NCBI GenBank assembly: GCA_002327415.1
Contig: DCVU01000137.1
Span: 5,478 to 12,268, forward strand
Source of the DNA: Smithella sp. UBA2180
GTDB taxonomy: Bacteria > Desulfobacterota > Syntrophia > Syntrophales > Smithellaceae
DNA: 6,791 nucleotides
Direction of reading: 5' to 3'
A program made the translations under genes and the position numbers. Within the stretch, counting starts at the first letter, position 1. The number at the start of each line of letters is the position of its first letter. The notes beneath the pieces were generated by a model. That model had not been told where the DNA came from. It was given only the letters and a program-made list of their open reading frames with translations, and did not search any database. Of the stretch, positions 6,082 to 6,791 are shown one piece after another.

Positions 6082-6576
6082 TTATTTTAAAAATTTACTT
6101 TCAATTAAATCAACGAGGCGTTTGGCGTCGTTGATATCGAAACAGGGAACACCAACATCCATCGTTATATCTGAAGCAACTGCCAGTAAATTATCCTCTT
6201 TTTTACATAACAAATCACGCTTTAATTCCGAACGGAAAACTTCAATTTTGGGGAAAGGATTGCCTTTATAACCTTCGGAAAGAATTATATCCGCATCCTT
6301 AATATATTTATCCCTTATTTCGGTAAGCGAATGATCATGGTCAAGGTCTTCAATTAAAGCTACCCGGTGAGCGGATGAAATTACCGTTGTGCGGGCACCG
6401 GCTTTTTTATGACGCCAGCTATCCTTGCCCTCATGATCTATGTCAAATCCATGAACATTATGCTTGATTGTAGCCACTTGATATCCTCTTTTAACCAGTT
6501 CCGGAATCAGCTTTTCTATTAAAGTTGTTTTGCCGGAATTGGATTTACCGACAATAGATATGATTGGTGTAGTCAT
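6082..6576 (-). CDS. mobB: Molybdopterin guanine dinucleotide synthesis protein MobB
   Basis: A 164-aa GTP-binding P-loop protein of the MobB family. MobB binds GTP and helps MobA attach GMP to molybdopterin, giving the bis-MGD cofactor of enzymes such as formate dehydrogenases. The Walker A motif GKSNSGKTT is at residues 10-18. The family signature spans about 36-61, with TIKH, FDIDHEGKDSWRH and KAGA. A Walker B-like ILSEGYK is at 98-104. Length is normal for stand-alone MobB (about 165-175 aa). The only plausible ATG is 6574-6576, since a stop codon lies in frame just upstream. The AAGGAT at 6591-6596 is 14 bases away, which is long, so translation may be weak. mobA is not in the window. 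The gene precedes the lipoprotein patatin with a 75-bp gap, and nothing suggests a functional link to it. Confidence 0.93.
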   Translation of the reverse strand: MTTPIISIVGKSNSGKTTLIEKLIPELVKRGYQVATIKHNVHGFDIDHEGKDSWRHKKAGARTTVISSAHRVALIEDLDHDHSLTEIRDKYIKDADIILSEGYKGNPFPKIEVFRSELKRDLLCKKEDNLLAVASDITMDVGVPCFDINDAKRLVDLIESKFLK

Positions 6577-6646
6577 GTTTAATTTAAATTATCCTTTGCC
6601 TGCTTATTCAATTTCTCAACAGCCCAGGATAACATCCTTTAAGTGA

Positions 6647-6675
6647 TCCATAACATATAATTATTTCTTTGCCAA
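6647..6675 (-). promoter_or_regulatory. Weak candidate promoter for mobB
   Basis: TTGGCA (6670-6675, five of six -35 matches) and TATGGA (6647-6652, three of six -10 matches, preceded by a TGn extension) are 17 bp apart on the minus strand. A start near 6640 would give a leader of about 64 bases. A short hairpin (AGGAT/ATCCT, 6626-6638) would lie at the start of this leader. The rest of 6577-6791 shows no supportable gene; the minus-strand frames entering from the right edge end within 16-23 codons and cannot be identified. Confidence 0.25.
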
Positions 6676-6754
6676 ATTTAGAAGATGTACATTGTCCCCG
6701 AAATGAAGCTATCATACACTTTTTAAAGAAGATTAAATATCAGTGAAATATGGC

Positions 6755-6783
6755 AAAATCGATGCAATACCCGTAACGATTTT
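6755..6783. repeat. Inverted repeat, 7-bp arms, near the right edge
   Basis: AAAATCG (6755-6761) and CGATTTT (6777-6783) are exact reverse complements with a 15-base spacer. On the minus strand the second arm ends in four T residues, so it could be a weak terminator of a gene to the right of the window. The stem is AT-rich, so this is tentative. Confidence 0.25.
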
Positions 6784-6791
6784 CCTTTTGG

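Noticed and set aside
6074..6271. Plus-strand open frame of 65 codons
   Set aside because: It is antisense to the C-terminal half of mobB and has no supporting signals.

Overview
The window is bacterial chromosomal DNA with seven protein genes, all on the minus strand, so transcription runs from right to left. No RNA gene, transposon, prophage or CRISPR array is visible. Moderate-to-low GC, acyl-CoA and FAH-type metabolism and a molybdopterin cofactor gene would fit an anaerobic deltaproteobacterium (Desulfobacterota, perhaps a syntrophic fatty-acid or aromatic degrader). This placement rests on the style of the proteins and not on a database match.

In order of transcription, the right block (6576 to 4332) holds mobB (GTP-binding protein of molybdopterin guanine dinucleotide synthesis), a patatin-like phospholipase with a lipoprotein signal, and a TIM-barrel protein of the xylose isomerase/endonuclease IV superfamily. 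A 116-bp gap with a plausible promoter and a palindrome follows. The middle block (4215 to 1141) is a tight three-gene operon: an AMP-forming acyl-CoA synthetase-like protein, a four-helix membrane protein of unknown function, and a fumarylacetoacetate hydrolase (FAH) family enzyme. The gaps are 14 and 19 bp, and each downstream gene has a ribosome binding site in its gap. After a 180-bp gap rich in short inverted repeats comes a second, cytoplasmic, patatin-like phospholipase (960 to 136).

A possible link is lipid and acyl metabolism: the two patatin-like enzymes could release acyl groups, the acyl-CoA synthetase could activate carboxylic acids, and the FAH-family enzyme could process a dicarbonyl or oxo-acid. 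This is inference from neighbourhood only. mobB looks like an unrelated neighbour.

The most interesting points are in the acyl-CoA synthetase. It ends before the A10 motif with its catalytic lysine, has unusual residues in A3 and A8, and may start at a rare ATT codon. The TIM-barrel protein appears to keep all nine metal-ligand positions of endonuclease IV. I see no clear sign of a wholly new multi-gene system; most of the window is ordinary housekeeping or accessory metabolism.
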